DNA of 64,000 bases from Pisolithus tinctorius (GCA_024663395.1 JANFAH010000024.1:620001-684000), one strand, 5' to 3'. Shown: positions 1-9,559, counted from the stretch's first letter. The notes: generated by a model not told the origin, from the letters alone. Numbers and translations are program-made.

Positions 1-411
1 CATCACTACCCCTGTTCCACTCCCTGGACAAGGACCCAGCTCCCTCAGTTTGCTCATTTTGTGAGTACCCAGGCCACTGCATCCACAACTGCCAAAACCT
101 GGAGAGATCCAAGGCATTCTACTGCTCTAGGAAGACTAAGAAGGACAAGAAGGCTGCCAACACTGCAAATCAAGCATCTACCTCATCTGCTTCCTCCCCA
201 ACAATGGGACAGTGCCAACTACTCCATCATCAAGCCAGAGGCACAACCCAAGTGGTAGAATTCACTGGAAATGCAAGTCTTCGCTTCCCTGACCCCTCCA
301 CCCTTTTCTGCCCTCTACAACTCAATGCTGATGTCCATTGGATCACAAACTGGGTGCCACTGCTCATATGATGCCCCATTGCCATTGGCTGCAAAATTAC
401 AGCCCAAGATG
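1..411 (+). pseudogene. copia gag-protease fragment
   Basis: Remnant of a Ty1/copia polyprotein that enters the window already in progress. Reading from base 3 gives a CCHC zinc knuckle (CSFCEYPGHCIHNC, the CX2CX4HX4C pattern of retroelement nucleocapsid), then a Lys/Ser-rich linker. After a frameshift near base 350 comes a protease-like segment containing GATAHM, the region of the copia Asp-Ser/Thr-Gly-Ala-Thr active site; the aspartate codon itself is lost at the frameshift. Coding similarity stops at the S-family insertion at 412. Together with the RT pieces at 928-1903 this is probably one dismembered element. Family assignment rests on motif recognition. Confidence 0.6.
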
Positions 412-640
412 TGTTCAAACAACCCAAGTTTAAGGCCTTGTGCCCAGTGTCAGAGACTGAAGAGAAAATACACTGGGCACAACACAACTGCTAAGTGCGC
501 AAAAATGGTAAACAAAGGAAAACAAACAGTCACAACATACCATAACACTGTATAGTGTAGGAATGCGAAGTTAGACCATATTAGTTTAGCATATTATCTC
601 TGTTGCACCAAGGGCATTACTGTAAGCATCAATTCTTCAC
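412..640 (-). mobile_element. S-family solo-LTR-like element, copy 0 (minus)
   Basis: About 229 bp matching, in reverse, the S copies at 1224, 1524 and 1909. It starts TGTTCAAACAACCC and carries the conserved inverted pair GTGCCCAGTG / CACTGGGCAC. A candidate 5-bp duplication AGATG lies at 407-411 and 641-645. The right end does not show the usual ...AACA and its last ~60 bp diverge from the other copies, so that boundary is less certain. It splits the copia gag-protease fragment. Confidence 0.6.
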
Positions 641-645
641 AGATG

Positions 646-788
646 GCACATCCTCTCTTCATTGCATGAATTTCAGACAACAACTTGGCCTTACTGGAGA
701 GTGAGACTGTTCCCCTCACTGAGTATGCCTCTGCAGCTGCCACTCTGCCCCCAGATTTTGCACTCTGTCCTCGAGTCTCTCAGCTTCA
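646..788 (+). other. unassigned TE-derived stretch
   Basis: Low-CpG sequence between S copy 0 and the tRNA-bearing element. It is open for about 35 codons but shows no motif I recognise; presumably it is internal sequence of the dismembered copia element. Confidence 0.3.
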
Positions 789-915
789 TGTTGCAGGTGT
801 AGTACTCCAGCACTCAGCAATGCTAGTCCCTACTAGCACTTGGTGGTTAAACCACACCAAGGAAGCCAATGAGCAAATAGCTCCAGTGGTTAGAGCACCC
901 AGTCAAAACCTGGGA
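789..915 (+). mobile_element. tRNA-bearing LTR-like element, 3'-truncated copy
   Basis: Starts TGTTGCAGGTGTAGTACTCC and is colinear with the complete element at 4533-4708 (there on the minus strand). It keeps the tRNA-like A-box region (ATAGCTCCAGTGGTTAGAGC, with one extra C) and the anticodon-arm region. It breaks off after the anticodon arm at about 915, so the B box is missing. It lies just before the copia RT fragment. Confidence 0.65.
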
Positions 916-1223
916 CCTATTCTGATGCCAGCATCTACATATACTCCCAAAACAATGTCATCATCATTCTACCTGTCTTTGTTGATGATATGACTCTCAC
1001 CTTGTGCTCTGCTGAAGCCATCGACTCCTTCATCTCTAAATTAAGGCAGCACTTCAAAATCTGTGACCTGGGCCCTACCACTCAGTTCCTTGGCATCAAA
1101 ATAGAAAGAGATCACCCCAATCGCTTGATTTTCCTTTCTCAGTACCAGTACTGCTTAGATATCCCAGAGCAATTTGGAATGGCTGACTGTAAGCCTATTT
1201 TGACTCCCATGGAGCCCAATCTC

Positions 1224-1459
1224 TGTTACAGTGGTGCCTCTGCACCTCTGTTCACATTCTCATTTATTCTATTGCTATTTGCTACACTAATATGGTCTAA
1301 CTTTGCATTCCTACACTATACAATGTTATGGTATGTTGTGACTGTTTGTTTTCCTTTGTTTACCATTTTTGCGCACTTAGCAGTTGTGTGTACCCAGTGT
1401 GTTTTTCTCTTCAGTCTCTGACACTGGGCACAAGGCCTTAAGGTTGGGTTATTTGAACA
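1224..1459 (+). mobile_element. S-family solo-LTR-like element, copy 1
   Basis: 236 bp, TGTTACAGTGGTGCC...TTATTTGAACA, bounded by a perfect 5-bp target duplication ATCTC (1219-1223 and 1460-1464). TG...CA ends with a 5-bp duplication are what LTR-retrotransposon integration leaves, so this is best read as a solo LTR or a miniature LTR element. It has no coding capacity. Confidence 0.85.
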
Positions 1460-1523
1460 ATCTCCACCTATCATGCCAGCAATTGCCCCAAACACCTGAA
1501 GAAGTGGAAATGATGTGCACAAT

Positions 1524-1762
1524 TGTTCACATTAGGTGCCTGTGCACCTCAGAATTTGCATTTCACACTTTGTTATATTTCCTGTTGTCCCTACAGACTA
1601 GTATTGGACACTTGGCTTCACTCTAAGTGTCCTTGGTTTGTTTTTGTTTATTGTTTATCTTTGTTTATCATTTTTGCATACTTACTGCTGTGTGCCTGGT
1701 GAAGTTTTCCTTCAGTCTCTTACACTGGGCACTAGTGGCCTGAACTTGTGGTTAAATGAACA
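1524..1762 (+). mobile_element. S-family solo-LTR-like element, copy 2
   Basis: 239 bp, TGTTCACATTAGGTGCC...TTAAATGAACA, with perfect duplication ACAAT at 1519-1523 and 1763-1767. Contains a GGACACTTGG...CTAAGTGTCC hairpin (one mismatch) and a 3' CACTGGGCAC box. Confidence 0.88.
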
Positions 1763-1908
1763 ACAATACCCTATCTCTCTGCTGTGGGTGATCTCATGTA
1801 CCTAGCCACCACCACTTGCCCAGATATTGCCTACACTGTTGGAGTTCTGGCCAGATTCAACTCCAATCCTGGTTGGGCTCACTGGCTGGCTGTGAAGCAC
1901 CTTATGTG

Positions 1909-2199
1909 TGTTCACATTAGGTGCCTGTGCACCTCATTTTCGCATTTATTACTTTGTTATATGTCCTATTGACCATGCAGATTAGCATTGGACACTTAGC
2001 TTCGCTCTAAGTGTCCTTGGTTTGTTTCTGTTTATTGTTTATCGTTGTTTATCATTTTTGCGCACTTACTACTGTGTGCCCAGTGAAGTTTTCCTTCAGT
2101 CTCTTACACTGGGCACCAGGTATGTTATCTGTAGTATTTTGCTCAATTATAGTCTCTTACACTGGGCACCAGTGGCCTGAAGGTGTGGTTATCTGAACA
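1909..2199 (+). mobile_element. S-family solo-LTR-like element, copy 3
   Basis: 291 bp, TGTTCACATTAGGTGCC...TTATCTGAACA, with perfect duplication ATGTG at 1904-1908 and 2200-2204. Internal hairpins are the clearest here: GGACACTTAG...CTAAGTGTCC (7-nt loop) and GTGCCCAGTG...CACTGGGCAC (about 21-nt loop). Part of the 3' end, including CACTGGGCACCAG, is duplicated inside the copy (2106-2120 and 2158-2172), which explains the extra length. Confidence 0.88.
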
Positions 2200-2202
2200 A
2201 TG

Positions 2203-2296
2203 TGTTGCAATAGATGTGACCAGACAGGGGGATTGAACCCTGGACCTCCCAGGTTTTGATTGGGTGCTCTAACCACTGAGCTATTTGGTCAAGGTA
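2203..2296 (-). mobile_element. tRNA-bearing LTR-like element, truncated copy (minus)
   Basis: TGTTGCAATAGATGTGACC followed by the reverse complement of the tRNA-like module, with B box GGTTCAATCCC and A box TAGCTCAGTGGTTAGAGC on the minus strand. It matches the half of the complete copy at 4533-4708 nearest its TGTTGCAATAAATGC end and is cut off at about 2296. Its first bases overlap the ATGTG duplication of the adjoining S copy. Confidence 0.7.
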
Positions 2297-2302
2297 CATA
2301 GT

Positions 2303-2366
2303 TCAGCTCATAACTCATCATTGACAGTTGAGGCTCATTTGGGAGAGTCTATCTGTCATGATTAAC
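2303..2366 (+). mobile_element. D-family LTR fragment
   Basis: About 64 bp closely matching part of the LTR-like insertion at 15.7-16.5 kb (CTCATAACTCATCATTGACA, then CAGTTGAGGCTCATT and AGAGTCTATCTGTC). It is wedged between the truncated tRNA-bearing element and gypsy copy B'. Confidence 0.55.
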
Positions 2367-2650
2367 TCTGACCAATCATCTTGCTGATAGTTACAGTAGG
2401 TGCAGAAGTACTGCTTGAGGGTCTGATTCATGCACTCTGTTTGGCCATTGCCTTCTGGGTGGTAGCCTGATGTAAAATGAAGGCACATATCTAAGGCCTT
2501 TCTGAGGGAGTGGAAGAAGTGTGACATGGATTCTGGACCCCTGTCAGAGGTGACATGAGTGGGTACTCCATGCTTGGAAAAGATGTGGGTAAGGAAGAGC
2601 TTTGCTAGACCTTGCTGCAACCACAAGTGGTACAGGACCTGACATAGTTT

Positions 2651-2936
2651 TGTTCAGACAACCCAACTTTTAGGCCTTGTGCCCAGTGTAAGAGACTAAA
2701 ATTCAACAGTGAAATAGTGACAGTACCTTGTGCCCAGTGTAAGAGACTGAAGAGAAAATACACTGGGCACACACAACTGCTAAGTGCACAAAAATGATAA
2801 ACAAGGGAAAACAAACAGTCACAACATACCACAACACTGTAAAGTGTAGGAATGCAAACTTGGAGAGTATTAGTATCACTAGTAACAATAGAATAAATGA
2901 AAATGTGAATAGAGGTGCAGAGGCACCACTGTAACA
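2651..2936 (-). mobile_element. S-family solo-LTR-like element, copy 4 (minus)
   Basis: 286 bp, TGTTCAGACAACCC...CACTGTAACA, with target duplication AGTTT at 2646-2650 and 2937-2941. It interrupts the integrase zinc-binding region of B'; removing it restores colinearity with the intact sequence near 55,640. As in copy 3, a short piece of the 3' region (the CTTGTGCCCAGTGTAAGAGACTGAA box) is duplicated. Confidence 0.88.
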
Positions 2937-3949
2937 AGTTTTTTACATCAGTGTGGAGGTTAGGCCACATGTACTTGTGGTGAACAAGCTCTATGGTGCA
3001 GCTCTGCCCAAAGTGACCTGCAAGCAGATGGTCATGTTTAAACCAAAGCACTTGGAGGTAGAGGCCATCAATGTTGGGGACAAAGATACCAGTGGCCTTC
3101 AAGGCAGAGGAGGCCCTGGTGGTCTAATGACCAGCAGAGGTCTATCAGAGTTGGGAGATCAGAAGTGGAGACAGGGTCAGAGGGCAGTGCAGAGATGATG
3201 TTGGCATGGAGCTGCTCAACATCAAAGATCATGGTGGCTCAGAGCACAGGGGGCCAAGAGGTGGGTAGTATGGAGGGACAAAGCAAACTGTTCCTGGGTA
3301 AACATGGGGTGGAAGTTATGAGGGTTTACCTGTGCATAGTCCTTATCCCCCTCTTTTGGGTAAACATCCCAGCAGTGGGTAAGTGCATAGGGCTTGGCTC
3401 CAAAGCAGCTAGGGCAGAAGCAGATGGCTAGATTGAACTGGAAGAGGTGCTCTGACCAACAAGCCTGATGGCAGGTTAGGACCTTAGAGGTGGAGAAATA
3501 CTCCCAATTTTTATGGTTAGTCACCACATCAGCAGGGGTAGCAGAGCCTTCCAAGCAGTGTTGCCAGTGGCAGATGGCCTTGAAGATTGCCAGCAACTGA
3601 TCAAGCCAAGAACATTGTAGGGAACATTGGAGGGGCCAGGATCATTATAATTGGCATGGTCATAATGAGGGTCCTGCAGGACAAGATCTGGAACTTCTTG
3701 ACATATTCTAGCTTTGTTTGGGGTTCTAGTGAGGCCAGACCTTGATCCTTAACTGGGATGGGTTTGGTGACCATGGTAAGCTCTGAATCTCTTGGGAAGG
3801 TCTGCATACAGATTTAGTACATGGATTCTTTTGAGGTGCATGGCAAAAACTTACCTGGCAGACTTGGAGATGAGAGGAAGTGGGTAGCAGTCTTGGTAAT
3901 GTTGTTGAGTCCTTGGTAATCCACACAGAGGCAGAGTGAGCCATCTTTC

Positions 3950-4183
3950 TGTTCAAACAACCCAAGTTTAAGGCCTTGTGCCCAGTGTAAGAAACTGAAG
4001 AAAATATCACTGGGCACAGAGTGGTAAGTGCGCAAAAATGATAAACAAATGTAAATAGTAAACAAAAGCAAAGCAAGGACACTTAGAGCACAGCTAAGTG
4101 TCCACTACAAGTCTGTAGAGTGAGAAAAGCACATAATAAAAAACAAACTGCGAAATGAGGTGCACAGGCACCACATATGAACA
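3950..4183 (-). mobile_element. S-family solo-LTR-like element, copy 5 (minus)
   Basis: 234 bp, TGTTCAAACAACCC...CACATATGAACA, target duplication CTTTC at 3945-3949 and 4184-4188. Carries the perfect hairpin GGACACTTAG...CTAAGTGTCC. It interrupts the RT of B' just upstream of the DGSLCLCVDYQG block. Confidence 0.88.
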
Positions 4184-4532
4184 CTTTCTTTTTAACAAAG
4201 AGGATGGGAGTGCCATGGGCAGAGGTTGACTGTTTAATGAAACTGTAGCTGAGGTGCTCATCTATGAAGGTGTGGAGTGCCTCGAGCTAAGGCAGAGAGA
4301 GGGAGTGGACAGTGCCTAGAGGTGGAGAAGTCCCTTCTTTGAGATCTATATTTAAATCAAAGCTGTGGTGTGGAGGGAGTTCAGTAGCCTTTGCTTTACT
4401 AAAAATGCTAGTGAACTCATGATAGTTGGAGTGTACCACAGAGAGATCAGGAGGTGCAGAGGGCATCGAAGAGGCTCAGAGTTTCATATCTTCAGGGTGG
4501 AGGTGCAAGTGGAACTGTGTGGAGCCAGGAAG

Positions 4533-4708
4533 TGTTGCAATAAATGCAACCAGACAGGGGATTGAACCCTGGACCTCCCAGGTTTTGACTGGGTGCTCTA
4601 ACCACTGAGCTATTTGGTCAAGGTATCTTGGTTTACTTGGTGTGGTTTAACCACCAAGTGCTAGTAGGGACTAGCGTTGCTGAGTGCTGGAGTATTACAC
4701 TTGCAACA
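4533..4708 (-). mobile_element. complete tRNA-bearing LTR-like miniature element
   Basis: 176 bp with ends TGTTGCAA...TTGCAACA (8-bp inverted termini of TG...CA type) and a perfect 5-bp duplication GGAAG (4528-4532, 4709-4713). On the minus strand its interior contains a cloverleaf-like tRNA module: D arm GCTC...GAGC, anticodon arm CCCAG...CTGGG with a 7-nt loop, T arm CAGGG-TTCAATC-CCCTG. These carry A-box (TAGCTCAGTGG) and B-box (GGTTCAATCCC) RNA polymerase III promoter sequences. Alternatives are a tRNA-derived SINE (but those lack TG...CA ends and fixed 5-bp duplications) or a captured tRNA gene. It is inserted in the gypsy B' protease/RT linker. Confidence 0.75.
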
Positions 4709-5504
4709 GGAAGGGCACAGGCATGGACAAAGGCTGCAGCTCTGATGAGAGAGATATGTGGAGCAGTGCATGGCAAGTCAGCCATAGAGTAGGCAGCAGA
4801 GCTGATGTCAGAGGAGTGGATGGAGCAGAGGGTGTTGGTACTGAAGTGGAAGTTGTGACAGAAGGTGACAGAGGTGCCAAGGGCATTGGCATTCTTTGGA
4901 TCAGTGGTTGGAATGAGATACTGCTCAGTACCCAGTCAATTGACAGATTGTAGCAGGTGAGCCAGTTGTGTCCCAAGACCAATGAACAGGCAGAATCCAA
5001 TGGAGTTACATAACAGGAAACAGATGTGACATCACCACAGGCAAAGTGGACAGAGAAATCTACTACTTGGGAAATGGTGGTATTACTAGTACCATCAAAC
5101 AGTTGCAGAGGAATAGGCAGAGAGACACTTTTTGTTGGGATTTTGTATTTTTTTAACAAAGGTAGGGTCAATGAAACAGTGTAAAGAGCCTGAGTCAACC
5201 AGAGTGGGGAAAGTATCTACAGAGAAATCAGGAAGAGAAATGATTGGAAGAAGAGAATTAGGGTCAGAAAGGGCAGATGCATTGAGGTGGACTTCTGCAC
5301 AGATGGGATCAATGCTTCCTCCAGGATGTACAGGATCCCTGGAGGAGCAGATTGATTTTTTGGCTCTGACCTCTCTGCAGGTGGGGCAGTTGGAGTGGCA
5401 GCCTTAGCAGCATGGGCCTTGGCAGTGTGGGAAGGGGAAGTCAACTTTGGGCAATCCTTGGCAGAGTCACCAGGTCCACCCTGTTTAGTGCATTCTTGAG
5501 GCAT

Positions 5505-6209
5505 ATCAATCCTATAAATGAAATAAGAATTGAAATATGTAGTGTCTTAGTATGGATTCCACAACAGGGTCAATAAAATTGTACCCAGGAGATAAGAGGC
5601 ATTCAAAGGGGGGAGGAGTTACATAAAGCAATACAGCTATAGTAGAATTGTTGAAGTGTGCCCTTGCACTGAGTCAGAGTACCTGCCCATGACATAGAGT
5701 CACATCATCCAATGTTCCTCTGACAACACTAGCATTGCTGATATCTGTGAGACCATCAAGGGGGAGATAAGTGAGAAAAAAAGTGGTCTTTGCATGTTGC
5801 TACTGGTAGCTGCTAAGGGCAAGGTGATGATGATGAACTGTGATTCAAAGATGGAAGTGAGTGGGCAGAGGTGCAAAGTGCCTCCTGGCTGTGGTGAGAT
5901 AGGACCTGTGAGACAAGTGTTAGCTGTGGGGTGGGTGGGACACTTGTGATGGATGGTGTACATCCCTTGGGGTCACTGTCTAAGCACAGAAGCTTTGTGA
6001 GTTGAATGAGGTGGAGATTTGGTGGTTCTTGGGGCCTGAAGAATCTAGTGGTGCAGTGGGTGGGTGAAGAAAGAATGAAATGGGGCCCATGCTGAGGGCC
6101 AAGTGCTGGAGGAAAGAAAAGACAAAGCACATTGCAGCACAGCCACTCATGCAAAGACAAAATTCTATTACTCATTGTACCTCCTACATACTAGAATCAC
6201 TAATCATGC
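5505..6209. other. unassigned low-CpG spacer
   Basis: No gene, RNA or repeat structure that I can support. It has the same CpG-poor composition as the flanking TEs and is probably old TE sequence. Confidence 0.4.
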
Positions 6210-6210
6210 A

Positions 6211-6427
6211 CCTACAGTTGCTCAAAAAAGTGTCCCAATGTTGGGTGACTTTGGACAGAGTTGAGATTTATGAGGGAGCCAATAGGAATTAGTTCAAACT
6301 CCTGCAGAACCAAAATAGTAATAATGGTCGCCTTGACAACAGGGGCTTGCTTATGTAATTTGGTTGATATGTCACCAAGATATAGCCATTTTAAAATGTC
6401 ATGTCATTGGGACACTTTTTTGAGCAT
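6211..6427. mobile_element. Tc1/mariner terminal repeats or MITE
   Basis: Inverted ends: CTCAAAAAAGTGTCCCAATG near 6222-6241 and its complement CATTGGGACACTTTTTTGAG at 6406-6425, spaced about 215 bp. The left end reads TA-CAGTTGCTCAAAAAA, as expected for a Tc1-like terminus at a TA target. The right end is less clean (GAGCATGATG). This may be a stand-alone MITE or the rearranged 5' end of the Tc1 remnant that follows. Confidence 0.5.
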
Positions 6428-6574
6428 GATGTTGTCAGTCATTATTTAGTAAATAACATAAAGATTTGACAACTTCTGAGGGATTTTGTGCTTCAACCCC
6501 AACTGATTATGTAATGTACATAATCCTGAGCCATAAAAGTGGCTTGGGTCCCACTCAGCTAACCCTACTGCACC

Positions 6575-7203
6575 ATGAAATGCATTTTTGCCTCTGCTAG
6601 AGCAAATATCCATCTTCTTTCTGAATCTGGCCTTTCTGCTCATCAAATCTCCTCTACAACTGGTCAGGGGAGCTCTACTGTGGCCAGGGTCATCAAAGAA
6701 TTCCAGCTAGATCAAGGAAAACCTCAAACTAGGACATCCTTACCAGCCTTGCTCTCCTGGGAGAGGAGAATAGTCTCTAGTATGACCTCTGGAAGAGCTG
6801 AAAATGCTGTCCAGGCTACCCATATAATGTGTGTGGCCCTTTCCTCTCCTGTCACTTCCCAAACTGTTTGCAGTGTGCTCAATTCTGCATCCCTGAAGGT
6901 GATTGTCAAGCAGGAGATGCCACTCTTGTCTTGCAAGCATACACAACAGTGACTTGCCTTTGCTCTTAAGCACCAAAACTGGACTGTGGATGACTGCACT
7001 GGGGTCATCTGGTCAGTTGAGCCCAAGATCAATAGTATTGGACCAGATGGAAGGAAGTTTGTGTGGAAAATGGTAGGGAAGTGTTTGCAGGATAATTCTC
7101 CTGTGTGACTGCAGCCTTCAGGAATGCAGAATTGAGCACACTGCAAACAATTTGGGAAGTGACAGGAGAGGAAAGGGCCATACACATTATATGGGTAGCC
7201 TGG
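6575..7203 (+). pseudogene. Tc1-like transposase remnant
   Basis: The N-terminal half of a Tc1-type DDE transposase is recognisable: helix-turn-helix segment (ESGLSAHQISSTTGQGSSTVARV), then RRIVSSMTSGRAENAVQAT, SQTVCSVLNSASLK, and after a stop LAFALKHQNWTVDDCTGVIWSVEPKINSIGPDGRKFVW. In the family this last block reads W..VIWSDE.K...; the aspartate of SDE has become Val here, so the catalytic triad is broken. From about 7113 the sequence turns back on itself: 7113-7203 is an inverted copy of 6808-6898. The remnant abuts the 5'-truncated gag of element A. Confidence 0.75.
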
Positions 7204-8273
7204 ACAATGACAATGAAGAACCCCTCCCTGAAGATGATGTCAAGCCTGGTGTAACTGTGCTTGTCAACCTTGCTAAAGCTATAGAACTCCTTGCACATAA
7301 TGCCCACACTGGCTCTGAGTCCTCTTCAAGAACCAAGTTGCATGAACCAGACACCTTTGATGGGACAGACCCAAAGAAGCTGTGCACTTTTCTTATCCAA
7401 TGTGAACTCAACTTCCAGGACCAGCCCCAGGCCTTTCAAAGTGATCAAGCCAAGGTCACTTTCATGCAGTCATTCCTGAAAGGGATGGCTCTCAAGTGGT
7501 TTGAACTGGACCTACTTGGGACTGAAGACCTGGAGGACCAGCCTTATTGGATGGACTCTTGGAAAGAGTTTGTCATAGAACTTCAAACCACCTTTGGACC
7601 TCATGACCCAGTGGCTGATGCTGAAAGCCAGCTAGACCACCTTCAGATGAAAGACAATCACTGGGTCAACAAGTATGTGGTCAAGTTCAACTGGCTTGCC
7701 TCACAAGTCTGGGGATATGGTGATGATGCTCTGCACCACTTCTTCTACACTGGTCACCCCAACCATATCAAAGATGAGGTCTGCTGGGTTGGCAAACCAA
7801 GAACCCTGCATGAGCTTTGCCACTTAGCCCAGGAAATTGACATGCACTACTGGGAATGCAAAGAGGAGGTTCAGTGGTCCAGTAAGCACCAGGGGCCATC
7901 CTCTGGTAACAAGTCAACTCCCAACCCCAGTCACAACAACCAGTCTAAGCCTGGTCAAGAGAAATCCAAGGCTAGCAATAACTCTGGATATAGCAACTCC
8001 AGTAGCCAGGCCTCATCCAAGACTGCCTCAACCAGTCAGACTAGCTCTAACACACCCAAGCTGGACTCAAGCAAGTTGGGCAAAGATGGCAAGCTGACAC
8101 TGGAGGAGCACAAGCATTGCAGAGATAACAACCTTTGCATGTTCTGTGGGGGCACTGGACATTTTGCAGATAAGTGTCCTGAGAATGCCAGGAAAGCCAA
8201 AGCTCATGCTGCAGCCACCTCTGAGGCAATGCCAGCCTCAACCTTGGGCTCTGCCCCCAAGGCAAAAAAATAG
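7204..8273 (+). CDS. element A Gag (5'-truncated)
   Basis: Structural Gag protein of element A, open from the Tc1 junction to TAG at 8271. It has the Ty3/gypsy capsid-like region ([27 protein letters not shown] ... [10 protein letters not shown] ... FKVEF-like blocks), a Ser/Asn/Thr-rich linker and one CCHC knuckle [14 protein letters not shown] near the C terminus. Similarity to the C1 Gag starts only at [12 protein letters not shown], so the native N terminus (about 120 residues in C1) is lost and any Met further upstream belongs to the Tc1 remnant. No internal stop remains in the retained part. The TAG sits directly behind an A7 slippery run. Confidence 0.85.
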
Positions 8274-8311
8274 GTAGCAGCTCTCAGGACTCTGCACAGA
8301 CTGAGAGCTGC
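8264..8311 (+). promoter_or_regulatory. predicted -1 ribosomal frameshift signal, element A gag/pol
   Basis: Slippery run AAAAAAA (8264-8270, read A AAA AAA in the Gag frame), stop TAG (8271-8273), and then, after a 6-nt spacer counted from the run, an 11-bp perfect stem GCAGCTCTCAG (8277-8287) / CTGAGAGCTGC (8301-8311) with a 13-nt loop. The -1 frame is open through the stem into the protease domain, so Gag-Pol can only be made by shifting. The same layout occurs in C1 (13034-13081) and B (58185-58141). Confidence 0.8.
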
Positions 8312-9161
8312 ATTGACTCTAGCTGTGCACTCATGGAGGCTTGTCTCAATGTGTCCACTCTTTCTAACCCCAATTCATTAACTCCCTTTGTTTCTGTTGT
8401 CAGTCATGATTTATCCCAGCTTCATACACTAGTGGACTCCAGTTCCACACATAGCTTCATAGATAAAGAATTTGTTAATCAACACTCTTTTGCCCCTCAC
8501 CCCATGTCCCCTATCCAACTCTGGCTCTTTGATGGGTCATCAAGTTTTGTTATCACTCAAGCAGCAGATCTTTCAGTTCAATTTGTGACCAGCAATGTCA
8601 CCCTGGTAACCCTGTTTTTAGCCCTGTTGGATTCTGAATGTAAGATGGTCCTTGGACATGACTGGCTCACCTGCTACAATCCATTGATTGATTGGGTATT
8701 GAGCAGTCTAACTTTCTGGACATCTACAGGAGGAATGCCAACCCTGTCAACACCCCCTGCAACACCAGTCCCAACTGGTCTTCCCAATCCTGGTCTACCT
8801 GACCAACCCAACCCCAGCCCTGTGCCATCTGTACCATCTGTCAACTCACTGGTTTGCACCCCCCTGAAAGCTCCCCCTATTGCCCTGATCAATGCAGCTG
8901 CATATGTACATGCTTGCAAGCTAGAGGGATCTACCTAATTCTAACTTCATCTATGCCCACTGGACCCAGTCCTCCACCAGACCTGGCCAGTGTACCAAAG
9001 GACTACCACAACTTTGCTGATGTCTTTAGCAAAGCCAAGGCATCTACTCTCCCACCCCACTGGGAGTATGACCTTAAGATTGAACTGGAAGAGGGTACTA
9101 CACCACCCATTGGAACTATCTACTTGCTATCCCCAGTCAAGCTGCAAGCTCTCTGGGCCTT
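8274..9161 (+). pseudogene. element A pol, first part: protease and RT start
   Basis: Reached by -1 shift from gag. The retropepsin-like domain has [15 protein letters not shown] around 8430; the family motif is D-S/T-G, so the glycine has become Ser. It is followed by [20 protein letters not shown], as in fungal gypsy proteases. After a Pro-rich linker and stops near 8937, the pre-RT block VPKDYHNFADVFSKAKA... GTIYLLSPVKLQAL ends at 9161 where the B-family LTR was inserted. Coding resumes at 20831. Confidence 0.8.
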
Positions 9162-9559
9162 TGTCATGACTGTCATTCATCCTAAGTCCTCACTCACTCT
9201 GCACCCCTTTCTGCTGGTCATTCACTCACTCCACACCAACTCTGCCCACCCCCTAACATTTATGAGTCATCTCCACTCCGACTACTGTTGGACTTGTACT
9301 GCTCTCCTGCTGGACTGCACAGACCATTCTCTGAGGAGTCACATGACTACCCTTTGGACTTCTCCCTGACAGCATGCAGTCAGGTACTCTGCAGTGCATG
9401 CACCACATGGTTCAGCACCTGGACTGCTTCCTTTTTGGGATGTTCTATGTTACCTGTTTGTATGTCCTCCATCTACCCTTCATTCATCATCTAGGAAGTT
9501 TTACTTGGAAATTTATGAGTCTCCATATGTCAGTTCCAATTCCAGTTACTGTACCTCCA

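Larger units (their letters stand above)
928..1903 (+). pseudogene. copia reverse transcriptase/RNase H, fragmented
   Basis: Ty1/copia pol in three pieces separated by clean LTR insertions: 928-1218, 1465-1518 and 1768-1903. The first piece contains FVDDM, the copia form of the YVDD catalytic box, followed by the colinear copia block DLGPTTQFLGIKIERD. The last has DLMYLATTTCPDIAYTVGVLARF, typical of the region between RT and RNase H. Because each insertion duplicated only 5 bp, the frame can be followed across the breaks. The element has been cut by two S copies (1224-1459, 1524-1762) and ends against a third (1909-2199). Confidence 0.8.
2370..5504 (-). pseudogene. decayed Ty3/gypsy chromovirus copy B' (gag end, PR, RT start, RNase H, IN)
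   Basis: Minus-strand gypsy remnant closely related to element B at 52-61 kb. In reading order: degenerate gag knuckle with the A-rich slippery site near 5354-5361 (the gag stop after it has become CAA); protease-like segment about 5200-4710; pre-RT and first RT blocks (4525-4184, then DGSLCLCVDYQGLNNI at about 3900-3949); an RT core largely deleted; RNase H end (HKNWEYFSTSKVLTC) at about 3500; the conserved WDVYPKEGD junction with its purine tract (3344-3356); integrase HHCC-type domain (2945-3100); and integrase core (HVTSDRGPESMSHF... GNGQTE) at 2370-2620. Stops and frameshifts are scattered throughout. Three insertions with intact target duplications lie inside it. No LTRs were found for this copy. 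Confidence 0.8.

Noticed and set aside
230..555. Short frames with repeated CAQCQRLKRK / SVSDTGHKAL peptides
   Set aside because: Chance translations of the S-family repeats, which is why the same peptides recur at 1316, 2605 and 3726.
4533..4708. Functional tRNA gene
   Set aside because: The acceptor stem pairs poorly and the module is part of a repeated element with its own ends and target duplication.
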